A stretch of DNA of 64,000 bases from Atrichornis clamosus (lineage: Eukaryota > Chordata > Aves > Passeriformes > Menuridae). The notes under the pieces were generated by a model, which was given only the letters and a program-made list of their open reading frames with translations, ran no database searches and was not told where the DNA came from. The DNA is taken from positions 1-64,000 of the forward strand of contig WBMZ01003252.1 of NCBI GenBank assembly GCA_013400975.1, read 5' to 3'. Position 1 is the first letter of the stretch, and the number at the start of each line of letters is the position of its first letter. Both the position numbers and the translations under genes were made by a program. This document shows positions 62,601-64,000 of this stretch, one piece after another.

Positions 62601-64000
62601 TTTCTTGTGTCCCCACTTTGTGAAAAACGAGGAAGCTTTTGTTCTTGTATACAGACCCAATGCCACTAGTGCTACATATGCAAAGCATAGGAGTTTGTTA
62701 AAATTTATGTGTATATATCCAAAGTCAGTTCGAAAAAAGGAAGGTCTAATTTGGCAGAGATTTACACTGACACTAGCATATTGATAAGAAATTAGCTTTT
62801 CCCTGCACCTACATTCTTCTCTGCAGAAAACATATTTGTAAAACTCATAGGGCATAACAAGCAAATAAGTATTAATAGAAATAATAATATTTAAATAAAT
62901 ACAGGTTTGTACTCTTTACAGCATGCAACAGGTTGTATGCCCACAGTTCTGCAGAGTCACAGGAAAAAGAAGTAAAATAAAACCATCTCAAACAAGGTTA
63001 CAGTGGTATTGACAAATATTCCTAGGACACAAATGCTCAGTATGATTTACTCAGTATGAGTCCAGTGCATGCAATTTAGGTGTTGGAAGAAAATGTCTAT
63101 CTGGGTCAAAGAATTTGAGATAGTGTCCCAAAAAGAGAGTGAAAGTAACAACACTGTGGGAAGGGTGGTGTTTGGTAGCTTGTGCAGATTCTTACAGAAG
63201 AGATGCCACTTTGCCTGAAGCCAAAATTGTACAGCACGTGCATTCTGCCTATGGTCTCCTGTAAGGCTGAAATTCCGAGACTGTCAAAGAAAAGGGATAT
63301 TAATTGGAACACAAATGATAGAAGAGTGGAATGGGCAATGCTGAGGACCACTTTTAGAGACCTGAATGGCTTTGTGGGTTTGATAACATACACTGTATCT
63401 GCAATAAATTCTGTGTCAGGATACAGAGACAGCCAGGATGGCTTTCAGCATGTGGGACCCCAGGCAGGTTATGGCTGGGGTCCTAAATAAAATTTAAAAT
63501 GAAGAAATTAATGCAAGGGAGGAAAGTTAGTGTTTGCCTGACAGTTTTCATATAACTGTGAGAGAATAATAATGTTTTTGGGAATGCTCCTTAGTGAGGG
63601 AAAAGTTGACGATAATGGAACTGAGCTGGACTGAGCAAAGTTTCTGTAGTATTTGTAATGAAATTCTGTTTGTAGGTCCTTTTTAAAATTTTACCTGCTC
63701 ACAAGTACTTAGCAACAATAAGCTTCAGGCATTCTGGAAATACACACTTGGAATTATTTTAATATAGATTCTTTCTTGTGTGTTTGAAGAAATATTTAAA
63801 AGTTTCTTAAAATACTGTGTTGTAAAGAGTAAATAAATATGAAATGTGCAGAATTAATAGCAAAAGAATAGGTGAAGTCTTTTCTTCCCTTTTTAACTTG
63901 GGTGCAGAAAAACATATGCTCTAAGGAATAAACCATCAAATATCCTTTGCATGTAAGCCATCTCTCATTGGTTGCAAGAAAGCTACAAAAAATTCTATTG
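62601..64000. other. Non-coding DNA, no gene recognised
   Basis: AT-rich. Frames of about 95-102 codons overlap on opposite strands at 63106-63490 without a known domain. No repeat family was identified up to the window end. Confidence 0.55.

Noticed and set aside
1..64000. Bacterial or phage features such as operons, CRISPR arrays, ribosome binding sites and integrases
   Set aside because: Coding density, repeat types and base composition are those of a vertebrate gene-poor region; nothing prokaryotic was seen.

Overview
This is an AT-rich vertebrate nuclear window with no gene that I can support. The longest open frames are about 130 codons, are scattered over both strands and match no protein I recognise. 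No rRNA gene, functional tRNA gene, CRISPR array, operon or prokaryotic signal was seen. The repeat content points to a bird: most recognisable repeats are CR1 LINE fragments of several ages. One copy of a tRNA-headed, CR1-tailed SINE at 5495-5622 resembles the TguSINE1 type known from passerines, so a songbird-like genome is my best inference. No alignment or database search was possible, and every family call rests on recalled consensus features.

Layout. 1-9.3 kb: an old CR1 3' part (2185-2870, +), a candidate conserved block near 3.5-3.9 kb, a minus-strand CR1 3' part holding the nested SINE (5462-6070), a separate minus-strand CR1 endonuclease remnant (6335-6578), and two CR1 tails placed head to head (9073-9296). 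9.5-14.4 kb: two very old CR1/L3-like reverse-transcriptase remnants, both minus strand. 14.4-40.7 kb: mostly unique non-coding DNA with a few short DNA-transposon-like relics (26.8 and 32.9 kb) and several blocks that look like conserved non-coding elements (17.7-18.8, 25.6-26.0, 28.2-28.9, 35.9-36.8 kb). 40.7-54.8 kb: three more plus-strand CR1 relics (40.7-41.95, 45.1-45.8, 54.1-54.8 kb) and an isolated GC- and CpG-rich block at 52.6-53.0 kb of unknown origin. 54.8-64 kb: unique non-coding DNA with candidate conserved blocks near 56.7 and 62.2 kb.

The window is best read as a gene desert or the inside of a very large intron. Its likely functional content, if any, is cis-regulatory. I did not find a new coding system. 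The observations most worth checking are the nested passerine-type SINE, the CpG-rich island at 52.6 kb with a retroviral primer-binding-site-like motif, and the candidate conserved blocks.
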